Shown here piece by piece: positions 1 through 6,130 of a stretch of 7,212 nt of DNA. Made by a program: the position numbers and the translations under genes. Every line of letters starts with the position of its first letter. Within the stretch, counting starts at the first letter, position 1. Source of the stretch: an uncultured Treponema sp. (GTDB taxonomy: Bacteria; Spirochaetota; Spirochaetia; Treponematales; Treponemataceae); the NCBI GenBank assembly GCA_947176045.1, contig CAMWPF010000071.1, forward strand, positions 1 to 7,212. The letters are read 5' to 3'. Under the pieces are notes generated by a model that had not been told where the DNA came from, did no database searches, and saw only the letters and a program-made list of their open reading frames with translations.

Positions 1-2
1 TA

Positions 3-8
3 TCCTCC
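3..8 (-). promoter_or_regulatory. Shine-Dalgarno GGAGGA at the left edge, for a gene starting outside the window
   Basis: GGAGGA is read on the minus strand 2 nt from the edge, so a minus-strand start codon is expected a few bases beyond position 1. The about 75-nt stretch between the promoter candidate and this site contains two short GC-rich inverted repeats (31-35 with 48-52; 54-59 with 69-74) and no gene of its own. An ATG at 21-19 is also in view but has no ribosome site. Confidence 0.4.
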
Positions 9-88
9 ACATTGCATTCATTCAAAATATGCCGGGCAAGCGGATGTCCGGCAGGCGCGCGCAAAATCCGCGCCGCGCTATTAAAAAA

Positions 89-117
89 ATAATAAAAAAA
101 TGGAAAAGACGTTACAA
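89..117 (-). promoter_or_regulatory. Candidate sigma70-type promoter reading leftward out of the window
   Basis: On the minus strand, TTGTAA (117-112, 4 of 6 to the -35 consensus) and TATTAT (94-89, 5 of 6 to the -10 consensus) are separated by exactly 17 nt. The stretch is strikingly AT-rich against its surroundings, and it starts right behind the map terminator. Transcription would begin near position 82. Caveat: A/T runs produce such matches easily, and the -35 overlaps the second T-run after the terminator. Confidence 0.4.
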
Positions 118-125
118 AAAAGCAG

Positions 126-154
126 AAAAAAGCGCGACGCAGATGACGCCGCGC
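126..154 (-). terminator. Rho-independent terminator of the operon
   Basis: On the minus strand the arms GCGCGGCG (154-147) and CGTCGCGC (139-132) form an 8-bp stem with one G-T wobble and a 7-nt loop. TTTTTT (131-126) follows directly, and a second TTTTTT lies just beyond (121-116). It lies about 45 nt after the map stop and has the full form of an intrinsic terminator. Confidence 0.8.
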
Positions 155-164
155 AGGCAAGGCG

Positions 165-185
165 CTGCCGGAATGCTTCCGGCAG
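165..185 (-). repeat. Perfect 9-bp inverted repeat after map (hairpin without T-tract)
   Basis: The arms ctgccggaa (165-173) and ttccggcag (177-185) pair perfectly around a 3-nt loop. The hairpin lies about 15 nt downstream of the map stop. No T-run follows on the minus strand, so by itself it is more likely an RNA-end stabiliser or the first part of a two-hairpin terminator region. Confidence 0.6.
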
Positions 186-199
186 GGATGCGGCAGAAT

Positions 200-958
200 C
201 TACGAAGGATGGCGCAAGTCCGTCAGAATTTCCGTGTGGTCGGGATAGACGGCGACCGTATGCTCCTCATGGGCGGACGGCAGATGGTCTTCTGTCACGA
301 CAGTCCAGCCGTCATCCGCTATATACACATCCGCCGTCCCCAGATTGATCATCGGCTCGATGGCAAGCACCATTCCCGCCTGAATCCGTGGATTCGGTCC
401 GCGGGACGGACAGTTCGGAACGTTCGGATCCTCATGCACGTCAAGCCCCACGCCGTGCCCGCAGTAGTCGTACACGACGCCGTAGCCATGCCGGCAGGCG
501 ACTTCAAAAACCGCGTTGGAAATGTCGCTGATGCGGTTTCCCGTCCGGCACGCGCTGATTCCTGCGGCGAGGCATTCCAACGTCACTTCGTCGAGCTTCC
601 GATGCTCCGGCTTCACCGCTCCGACAAGCACTGTATGCGTCGAATCGCTGATGAACCCGTCCAAATCGATTCCCGCATCAATGGAGACCAAGTCGCCGTC
701 ATGGATGATCCGCCGCTTTGACGGGACGCCGTGGATGACCTCCTCATTGATGCTGATGCACACCGCGCCGGGGAAATTTTCCCGGTACCAGGCGGGCTTT
801 CCGCCGTACCTAGTCATAAAGTCAAGGCAGAGTTTGTCCACATCGAACGTGGAAAGCCCCGGCCTGACTTTCGGAATGATTTCATTGAACATATCCGCCA
901 GCAGATGGCAGGATTTCCGAATGCCTGCGATTTCCTCTTCATTTTTCAAACGTATCAT
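200..958 (-). CDS. map: Type I methionine aminopeptidase
   Basis: The 252-residue product is a standard-length bacterial MetAP (pita-bread fold), which removes the initiator Met from new proteins after deformylation. All five metal ligands are visible: Asp94 (SIDAGI), Asp105 (ISDST), His168 (CGHGVG), Glu201 (AIEPM) and Glu232 (HEEHT). Each sits three residues before the E. coli numbering. His76 (EEVIHGVP) and His175 (DVHEDP), the substrate-contacting histidines, are also present. There is no N-terminal zinc-finger or SecA-type extension. It is the last gene of the operon: its ATG overlaps the J-domain stop and it ends with TAG, 15 nt before the first downstream hairpin. Tail placement behind ATPase genes probably reflects co-transcription of a housekeeping gene, since no functional link to proton transport is known. 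Confidence 0.95.
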   Translation of the reverse strand: MIRLKNEEEIAGIRKSCHLLADMFNEIIPKVRPGLSTFDVDKLCLDFMTRYGGKPAWYRENFPGAVCISINEEVIHGVPSKRRIIHDGDLVSIDAGIDLDGFISDSTHTVLVGAVKPEHRKLDEVTLECLAAGISACRTGNRISDISNAVFEVACRHGYGVVYDYCGHGVGLDVHEDPNVPNCPSRGPNPRIQAGMVLAIEPMINLGTADVYIADDGWTVVTEDHLPSAHEEHTVAVYPDHTEILTDLRHPS

Positions 959-1800
959 GCCAATCCTCCCGTTCGTTCCGCCGCCGATTTCGGCACATCC
1001 AGCATCGGCTCCCGGAATTTCAGCGCGCCGCCATGAGCATCTGCCGGCCGCTCCTCCATATATGCGGCGGCTTCCGCAAGGCACAGCTCCGCCGTCCGCA
1101 CGTCGCCGATACGCCGGTACGCCTCGGACATCTTCCGCAGGAAGAACGCGTCCTCCGCCGCAGGAAATCCCAAGTCCAGCGCCCGCTCCCAGACGTCCAG
1201 CGCCAGCTCGTCGCAGACGGCGCCCTCAATATTCCGCTTGAGGATGCGCAGCGCAAATTCCACGACTTCCGGAAAGAACAGCCGGAAGTACGGAAGCCGC
1301 CGCTCCATGCGGATGATTTCTTCAAGCAGGTTCGCCGCGTCGTAATAGTCGCCGCGGAAGGACAGCTCCTCCGCAAGGATGTAGCCGTAGTCCATAAAGT
1401 CCTCACGCGAAAACCAGCGCCTCAAGCTGAAGGACGCATGGTTTACGGACATCCGCTTGAATTCCGCGACGGCGTCGTCCTCCCTTCCATGCATCAAGTC
1501 GAAGAAGATCAGCTTCGCGCGGCTCTCCTCGTCCGACCGGGCGAGCAGCCACTCGCGGTAGTCGAACGACGGAGCCGCCGCTCCACCTTGAAACCCCGTG
1601 AAGGACGGCCCGCCGAAAAGCGGGCGCTGGCGTTCGTCCATAAGGATTTTGTACGCCTTGACAAGCCTGCGGAACTGCTCCGACGTTCCGGACTGCGAAG
1701 AATCGGGATGAAGCAGCTTCGCCTTCCGGCGGTACGCCCGCTTGATTTCCGCCGCGCTTGCATCGCGGCGGACGCCGAGAATTTCGTAGCAATCAATCAC
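955..1800 (-). CDS. J-domain (DnaJ-like) co-chaperone with helical C-terminal region
   Basis: The 281-residue product has an N-terminal J domain (about 1-60): CYEILGVRRDAS, AEIKRAYRRKAKLLHPDS with the HPD triad at 31-33, then a final helix QFRRLVKAYKILMD. J domains stimulate ATP hydrolysis by DnaK-type Hsp70. There is no zinc-finger or substrate-binding module of true DnaJ, only a short Gly/Phe-rich patch (GGPSFTGFQGG). The remainder (about 80-281) is alpha-helical by composition, and segments such as EAYRRIGDVRTAELCLAEAAAYM look like tetratricopeptide-type repeats. This is therefore a class C J protein of unknown client. The start is GTG at 1800, 11 nt after the usp stop, with no strong ribosome site; the J domain begins at once, so no other start fits. 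The TGA overlaps the map ATG (ATGA). Confidence 0.85.
   Translation of the reverse strand: MIDCYEILGVRRDASAAEIKRAYRRKAKLLHPDSSQSGTSEQFRRLVKAYKILMDERQRPLFGGPSFTGFQGGAAAPSFDYREWLLARSDEESRAKLIFFDLMHGREDDAVAEFKRMSVNHASFSLRRWFSREDFMDYGYILAEELSFRGDYYDAANLLEEIIRMERRLPYFRLFFPEVVEFALRILKRNIEGAVCDELALDVWERALDLGFPAAEDAFFLRKMSEAYRRIGDVRTAELCLAEAAAYMEERPADAHGGALKFREPMLDVPKSAAERTGGLA
964..970 (-). promoter_or_regulatory. Shine-Dalgarno GGGAGGA for map
   Basis: GGGAGGA lies 5 nt upstream of the ATG at 958 and inside the end of the J-domain gene. It supports the start at 958, giving MIRLKNEEEIAGIRKS, over longer upstream in-frame starts that would add residues unlike any methionine aminopeptidase. Confidence 0.8.
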
Positions 1801-1811
1801 AGCAAGACCGT

Positions 1812-2321
1812 TCAGGAAATTTTGAACAGCGCCTCGATTTCTGGCTTGTGGATGACAAGCACCGGGCAGTGCGCGTATTCCACAATTTCGCTGCGGGCGA
1901 TCGAAATGACGCTGCGGTGTCCCGAGTGCGGGGCAATGTAGGAGCCGTCCGCATTGTGGTGTCCGCCGATGAGGATCATGTCCGCGTGCGCCTCGTCCGC
2001 CGCATGGATGATTTCCGTCCAGACCGAGCCTGAACGCAGCTCGGTGTCGATCTTCACGCCCTTCGACTTCGCAAGGTTCAAGACGTACTCCAAATATTTG
2101 TTTCCGTCGTTCTGCAGATCCGTTTCATAGGCGTCCCGCTCTTCGGCGGCAAAAAATTTATAGTTCGTAAGGTATTTGATTGTCGCAGTGTCCACGACAA
2201 AGACAGCCTTCATCCGAAGCGAATGCTGCTTTGCAAGGATGATTCCATACATCGCCGCTTGAATGGACGACTGCGATCCGTTGATGGCAACCACAATAGT
2301 CTTCAACAAAGGCTTACTCAT
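1812..2321 (-). CDS. UspA-family universal stress protein
   Basis: The 169-residue product has the alpha/beta layout of the UspA fold. The first strand is KTIVVAINGSQSS (7-19), then comes a helix, strand KAVFVVD (38-44), a long helical middle and ADMILIGGHH (113-122). The closing strand is HCPVLVIHKP (151-160), one of the most conserved family patches. ATP-binding members carry GxxGx9G(S/T) after the fourth strand. Here that stretch reads GGHHNADGSYIAPHSGHRS, longer and His-rich, and does not fit the motif, so nucleotide binding is doubtful. The 8-nt overlap with atpD (ATGAGTAA) and the strong ribosome site imply co-translation with the ATPase genes. Its role is unknown; a link to membrane energy state or pH stress is only suggested by context. 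No membrane segment is seen. Confidence 0.85.
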   Translation of the reverse strand: MSKPLLKTIVVAINGSQSSIQAAMYGIILAKQHSLRMKAVFVVDTATIKYLTNYKFFAAEERDAYETDLQNDGNKYLEYVLNLAKSKGVKIDTELRSGSVWTEIIHAADEAHADMILIGGHHNADGSYIAPHSGHRSVISIARSEIVEYAHCPVLVIHKPEIEALFKIS

Positions 2322-2955
2322 CGCCAACCTCCTGCCGATTGTCATTTCGTTTTTTCAATGCCTTCAAAACGAACACGTTCTCCCGCTCCTTTTCTTCAAG
2401 GACGTTCTCAATATACGATTTTGTTTCGCGCGTCTGCGGAATCACCAGCTTGTCCAGCGCGTTGACGCGGCGCTGCGTCTTCTTGACTTCCTCGGCAAGA
2501 CGCCAGACAATCGTCCTAATGGAGGCCATCTGCGTAAGAAGCGAAAGCAAATTGAAGAATTTGGCAATCACATCGTCAGTGTTTGCGTACGTTCCAATCA
2601 ACGAATAGAAAAGCTGCCGCTGCGGAAGGCGCACGTCGAGCGACGCGAACGACATTCCGCCGATCGCCACCTGCTTTTCGTGCATCTCAAAATCATAATG
2701 AACGGCGTGCGCTATGCGCTCAACGCGGTCGAATCCGTCCGCCATGAGCATCCGCTTGAACGCCGGATACGCGACCTTGATGACAGAATCGATGTCCCGC
2801 TCCAGCAGCTTCACCTTGTCCACCATCCGCATCAGCTCCTGCACGAGGATCTCGCGCTTCTGTTCCAGCAGGTCGTAGCCGTTCTGGGCGATTGAAAGCT
2901 GATCCTTCATGGCGAGGAGGTTCGACTTTGTGGGCGCAATGTTGAGCTTTGCCAT
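2314..2955 (-). CDS. atpD: V-type ATPase subunit D (central rotor shaft)
   Basis: The 213-residue product begins MAKLNIAPTKSNLLAMKDQL, the classic D-subunit opening (PTKSNLL), then GYDLLEQKREILVQELM. It ends with the conserved RRVNALDKLVIPQT and ENVLEEKERE segments followed by a basic tail. D forms a long antiparallel coiled coil (roughly residues 5-75 and 125-200) that turns inside the A3B3 head and meets F. The ATG at 2955 is set by a TAGGAG ribosome site 5 nt upstream that includes the atpB stop codon; the frame is open for 46 further codons upstream, but they read antisense-like and overlap atpB. The stop is TAA, showing that TAA terminates translation in this genome. The last 8 nt overlap the next gene. 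Confidence 0.93.
   Translation of the reverse strand: MAKLNIAPTKSNLLAMKDQLSIAQNGYDLLEQKREILVQELMRMVDKVKLLERDIDSVIKVAYPAFKRMLMADGFDRVERIAHAVHYDFEMHEKQVAIGGMSFASLDVRLPQRQLFYSLIGTYANTDDVIAKFFNLLSLLTQMASIRTIVWRLAEEVKKTQRRVNALDKLVIPQTRETKSYIENVLEEKERENVFVLKALKKRNDNRQEVGDE
2328..2333 (-). promoter_or_regulatory. Shine-Dalgarno AGGAGG deciding the usp start
   Basis: A perfect AGGAGG lies 6 nt upstream of the ATG at 2321 and inside the end of atpD. The frame could start further upstream in the atpD sequence, but this site fixes the start at 2321 and gives a protein beginning MSKPLLKTIVVAING, the expected UspA opening. Confidence 0.8.
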
Positions 2956-2963
2956 ACCGGCTC

Positions 2964-4346
2964 CTATTCGCTGTCCGCCGGAAGGTACCGCTCGATGAAT
3001 TCCGGCTTGATTCTGTACAACTCCTCCCGCGGAAGAGACGAAAGCACCTTCCACCCGATGTCGAGCGTCTGCTCGATGGTGCGGTCCTCGCATTCATCCT
3101 GCGTGAAGAATTCCCGCTCCAACCGCTCGCCGAACTTCATGTACTGGCGGTCCAGCGGAGAAAGCTCCTCCTCGCCGATGATTGCGGCGAGGTTGCGGAT
3201 GGACTTGACTTTGGAATACGCAGCGAACAGCTGGCTCGACACATTCGCGTGATCCTCCCGCGTCATGTCCGCGCCGATTCCGTCCTTCATAAGGCGGGAA
3301 AGGCTCGGCAGCCCCGACACCGGCGGATAAATTCCCTTCTGATCCATCTCGCGGTCGAGGACGATCTGCCCTTCCGTAATGTAGCCGGTCAGGTCGGGAA
3401 TCGGATGGCTGATGTCGTCGTTCGGCATCGTCAGAATCGGAATCTGCGTGATGGAGCCTTCCGACCCTTTGATTTTTCCGGCGCGCTCGTACAGCTCCGC
3501 AAGGTCGGAATACAGATAGCCCGGATACCCCTTGCGTCCCGGAACCTCGCCGCGCGTCGTCGAAATTTCGCGCAGCGCCTCGCAGTAGTTCGTCATGTCC
3601 GTCATAACCACAAGGACGTGCATCCCCTTCTTGAACGCCAGATATTCCGCCGCCGTGAGCGCGCAGCGCGGCGTCATGATGCGCTCGATTGAGGGCGCGT
3701 CCGCAAGCGACTGGAACATGACAACCTTTGAAAGGACGCCGGATTCCTCGAACGTGTCGATGAAGAAGCGCGCGACGTCATATTTGATGCCCATGCCCGC
3801 GAACACCATGACGAACTGCTCGCCGCTTCCGCGCAGCTTCGCCTGGCGTATGATCTGCGCCGCCAGCTTGTTGTGCGGAAGGCCGTTTCCGCTGAAAATC
3901 GGCAGCTTCTGCCCGCGGACGAGCGAATTCATGCCGTCAATCGCCGAAATTCCCGTCTGGATGAAGTCGCGCGGGTAGTCGAGCGAATACGGATTGATCG
4001 GATTGCCGTTGACATTCACCAGTTCGGAAGAAATGACCGGCGGATAGCCGTCGATCGGCTCGCCCAGTCCGTTGAAGATGCGTCCGAGCAATCCTTCGCC
4101 GACACGAAGCTCCAACGGCCGCTCCAAAAATTCAAAGGAGGACTCCGCCAAGTCGATTCCAGTCGTATTGCCGAAAATCTGCACGACGGCGGCCTTCTCC
4201 GAAAGGTCGATGATGCGCCCGATCCGCTTTTCGCCGCGGCGGTCGCGCACGCACACCGTCTCATTGTAAAAAACATTCTCCGTCCGTTGGACGACAACAA
4301 TCGGTCCGTCAACGGACGTCACTCCGCGGTATTCTATTCCTCTCAT
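2964..4346 (-). CDS. atpB: V-type ATPase subunit B (non-catalytic, nucleotide-binding)
   Basis: The complete 460-residue product matches the usual length. It lacks a true Walker A. In its place is the degenerate FSGNGLPHNK segment (151-160) that is diagnostic of B subunits. FAGMGIKYDVARFF follows at about 182-195. YPPVSGLPSLSRL (340-352) is the alpha/beta-ATPase signature region, in which Arg351 corresponds by position to the arginine finger that reaches into the catalytic site of A. B alternates with A in the A3B3 head. The ATG at 4346 overlaps the atpA TGA (ATGA) and AAGGCGG lies upstream, so translation is probably coupled to atpA. That makes the TAA in atpA a possible polar lesion. Ser344 stands where many relatives have Asp or Asn; this is probably lineage variation. 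Confidence 0.95.
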   Translation of the reverse strand: MRGIEYRGVTSVDGPIVVVQRTENVFYNETVCVRDRRGEKRIGRIIDLSEKAAVVQIFGNTTGIDLAESSFEFLERPLELRVGEGLLGRIFNGLGEPIDGYPPVISSELVNVNGNPINPYSLDYPRDFIQTGISAIDGMNSLVRGQKLPIFSGNGLPHNKLAAQIIRQAKLRGSGEQFVMVFAGMGIKYDVARFFIDTFEESGVLSKVVMFQSLADAPSIERIMTPRCALTAAEYLAFKKGMHVLVVMTDMTNYCEALREISTTRGEVPGRKGYPGYLYSDLAELYERAGKIKGSEGSITQIPILTMPNDDISHPIPDLTGYITEGQIVLDREMDQKGIYPPVSGLPSLSRLMKDGIGADMTREDHANVSSQLFAAYSKVKSIRNLAAIIGEEELSPLDRQYMKFGERLEREFFTQDECEDRTIEQTLDIGWKVLSSLPREELYRIKPEFIERYLPADSE

Positions 4347-4972
4347 ATCGCCGCCGCCTTATTGTAGATTCCTTCAAGCTCGCCGAACTGCTCGTCAAAA
4401 TGGAGCTGCACCGCGCTGATCTTGTCAATCTGATCGTTCGGAAACGCCGTCTTGATGCGCACAATCTCCTCGCAGACAGGCAGCGCCGCAATCTTTGTAA
4501 GCGGGCAGCCGTTGCGGATGACGGAAAGCGCGCGCTGATAGAACTGCATCATGATGTCAAGGATCAAAATCTGCTTTTCCGAAACGCAGTACATATCTAT
4601 TTTGTCAAACTGATCCTGCTGGAGGAATCCGTTCTTGATCATTTCCGCCACCTTGAGGACCAGGCGGTCTCCGTCGGGAAGCGCGTCCGGCCCGATCAGG
4701 CGCACAATCTGCTCCAAGCCCTGCTCGCGCTTGAGCAGATCCAGCGCGGCGGTACGAACCTGCCACCACTGAGGATTGTGCTTCTCCCACCAGTCCTTCA
4801 CTTCCGCAGCATATTCCGAATAGGAATCTATCCACCCGATGGCGGGATAATGACGGGCGTTCGCAAGCTCGCGGTTCAGCGCCCAGAAGCAGCGGATGAA
4901 GCGCTTGGTATGCTGCGTGACCGGCTCGGAAAAGTCTCCGCCCGGCGGAGAGACCGCGCCGATGACAGACAC
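4343..4972 (-). CDS. atpA: AtpA C-terminal portion (up to 209 residues), possible GTG restart
   Basis: The frame is the same as the upstream part and begins at a GTG 6 nt past the TAA. It carries the end of the nucleotide-binding domain (GAVSPPGGDFSEPV) and the C-terminal helical bundle with the ARHYPAIGWIDSYSEY segment typical of A subunits. Purine-rich sequence (GGAAGG and TAAGGG) precedes the GTG, so a ribosome stopping at the TAA could plausibly restart. This is inference: the same bases must exist anyway to encode the protein, and no known A subunit is split here. The TGA stop overlaps the atpB ATG (4343-4346). Confidence 0.4.
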   Translation of the reverse strand: MSVIGAVSPPGGDFSEPVTQHTKRFIRCFWALNRELANARHYPAIGWIDSYSEYAAEVKDWWEKHNPQWWQVRTAALDLLKREQGLEQIVRLIGPDALPDGDRLVLKVAEMIKNGFLQQDQFDKIDMYCVSEKQILILDIMMQFYQRALSVIRNGCPLTKIAALPVCEEIVRIKTAFPNDQIDKISAVQLHFDEQFGELEGIYNKAAAI

Positions 4973-4978
4973 CGACCC

Positions 4979-6130
4979 TTACCTTCCGCACAGCGCCGTA
5001 ATGCGTCCGGCGCGCTCATAAAAGCTTGCGAGGCGCGTCGGAAGGTACGCCGGAAATCCCTCTTCCGCCGGCATCTCCTCCATGCGCCCGGAAAGCTCCC
5101 GAAGCGCCTCCGCCCAACGGCTTGTGGAATCCGCCATGATGGCGACCGCCATGCCCATATCGCGGTAGTATTCCGCCAGCGTGATGCCGGAATACAGGGA
5201 AACTTCGCGCGCCGCAACCGGCATATTGGAAGTGTTCGCAATCAAGATCGTGCGCTCCATGATGGAGCGTCCTGTCCGCGGATCGATGATTTCCGGGAAT
5301 TCCGTCAGAACTTCCGTCATTTCGTTGCCGCGCTCGCCGCAGCCGATGTAGACAATCAAGTCCGCGTCGCACCACTTCGCGACCGCATGCTGCGTCATCG
5401 TCTTCCCCGTGCCGAATCCGCCCGGAATCGCCGCCGTGCCGCCCTTGCTCAGCGGAAAGAACACGTCCACAACGCGCAGTCCGGTAACAAGCGGTTCGGA
5501 AACCTCCAGCTTGTCGGCATACGGGCGCGGCTGGCGCACCGGCCAGTACTGGGCAAGGCAGATCTCCTCGTCGAATTCCGTGACGGCGATCACATCGTCA
5601 ACCGTATAATCGCCCGAACCGCGGAACGACTTCAACTTCTGCCCGCGGATGTACGGCGGAACCATGACCGTATGGAGGATCGACTCCGTTTCTTTCACCG
5701 TGCCGAGCGGCATTCCCGGTGTGACTGCCGTTCCTGCGGCGACCGGAGCGCCGGACGCATCGGCGCCCGCCTCAAAATGCCAGACCTTCTTCGTGTCGAG
5801 CGGCTCCGTCCGCTCCCCCGGAAGCAAGAACGCGCCGCTGTTCTCCGCCATAGTCTTGAGCGGACGTTGGATTCCGTCGTAAATCGTTCCGACCAATCCC
5901 GGGCCCAGACGGAGCGAAAGCGGGCGCTGGCGGCAGACAATCTTTTCTCCGACGCGCATTCCCGTATCTTCCTCATACACCTGGATTGTCGCGTGCCCCT
6001 TGTCCTGACGGATGATCTCTCCGATCAGCTCCTTCTCACCGACATCGACGACATCGTACAGTCCGCACTGATCCAGTCCTTCCGCATACACAATCGGACC
6101 GGAAATGCGTGCAATCTTGCCTTCAATCAT
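4979..6130 (-). CDS. atpA: AtpA N-terminal portion (383 residues) as literally encoded
   Basis: This is the open frame from the ATG at 6130 to the in-frame TAA. It includes the N-terminal barrel (about 1-70), the A-subunit-specific insert (about 110-190) and the catalytic core with Walker A K243/T244, catalytic Glu266 and the segment ADSTSRWAEALRE (about 333-345). The ATG overlaps the atpE stop (ATGA) and has GGAAG and GGGAGG sequences just upstream. A protein ending here would lack the SPPGGD segment and the whole C-terminal helical domain that contacts the D/F rotor, so it should not form a working head on its own. The coding sequence shows no other damage, which suggests a very recent stop or an error. 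Confidence 0.6.
   Translation of the reverse strand: MIEGKIARISGPIVYAEGLDQCGLYDVVDVGEKELIGEIIRQDKGHATIQVYEEDTGMRVGEKIVCRQRPLSLRLGPGLVGTIYDGIQRPLKTMAENSGAFLLPGERTEPLDTKKVWHFEAGADASGAPVAAGTAVTPGMPLGTVKETESILHTVMVPPYIRGQKLKSFRGSGDYTVDDVIAVTEFDEEICLAQYWPVRQPRPYADKLEVSEPLVTGLRVVDVFFPLSKGGTAAIPGGFGTGKTMTQHAVAKWCDADLIVYIGCGERGNEMTEVLTEFPEIIDPRTGRSIMERTILIANTSNMPVAAREVSLYSGITLAEYYRDMGMAVAIMADSTSRWAEALRELSGRMEEMPAEEGFPAYLPTRLASFYERAGRITALCGR

Larger units (their letters stand above)
4343..6130 (-). pseudogene. atpA: V-type ATPase catalytic subunit A, interrupted by an in-frame TAA at codon 384
   Basis: The whole span is one reading frame of 596 codons including the final TGA, normal for A subunits (about 580-600), with one TAA at 4979-4981. 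Before it stand the beta-barrel, the non-homologous insert and most of the nucleotide-binding domain. The P-loop is GGFGTGKT at residues 237-244, and GERGNE at 263-270 carries the catalytic Glu266. After it come SVIGAVSPPGGDFSEP and the C-terminal helical bundle. The text resumes directly after the stop (…LCGR-stop-GSVSVIGA…), where family members have one ordinary residue. TAA could come from GAA, AAA or CAA by one substitution. The flanks share a frame, so a frameshift is excluded. It may be a real mutation, a population variant or a consensus error. If real, this ATPase would probably be inactive unless readthrough or reassembly occurs. Confidence 0.8.

Noticed and set aside
29..721. Plus-strand open frame of 230 codons opposite map
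   Set aside because: It runs antisense through map and through the terminator hairpins; the start region is the AT-rich and structured intergenic DNA, and the protein is not recognisable.
1033..1941. Plus-strand open frame of 302 codons across the J-domain gene and the end of usp
   Set aside because: It is antisense to two well-supported genes, its composition is Arg-rich and non-protein-like, and it shows no conserved motif.
4979..4981. Frameshift, stop-codon reassignment or selenocysteine as the explanation for the atpA break
   Set aside because: Both flanks are in the same frame, so there is no frameshift. TAA, TAG and TGA all end other genes here, so there is no reassignment. Selenocysteine uses TGA, not TAA.
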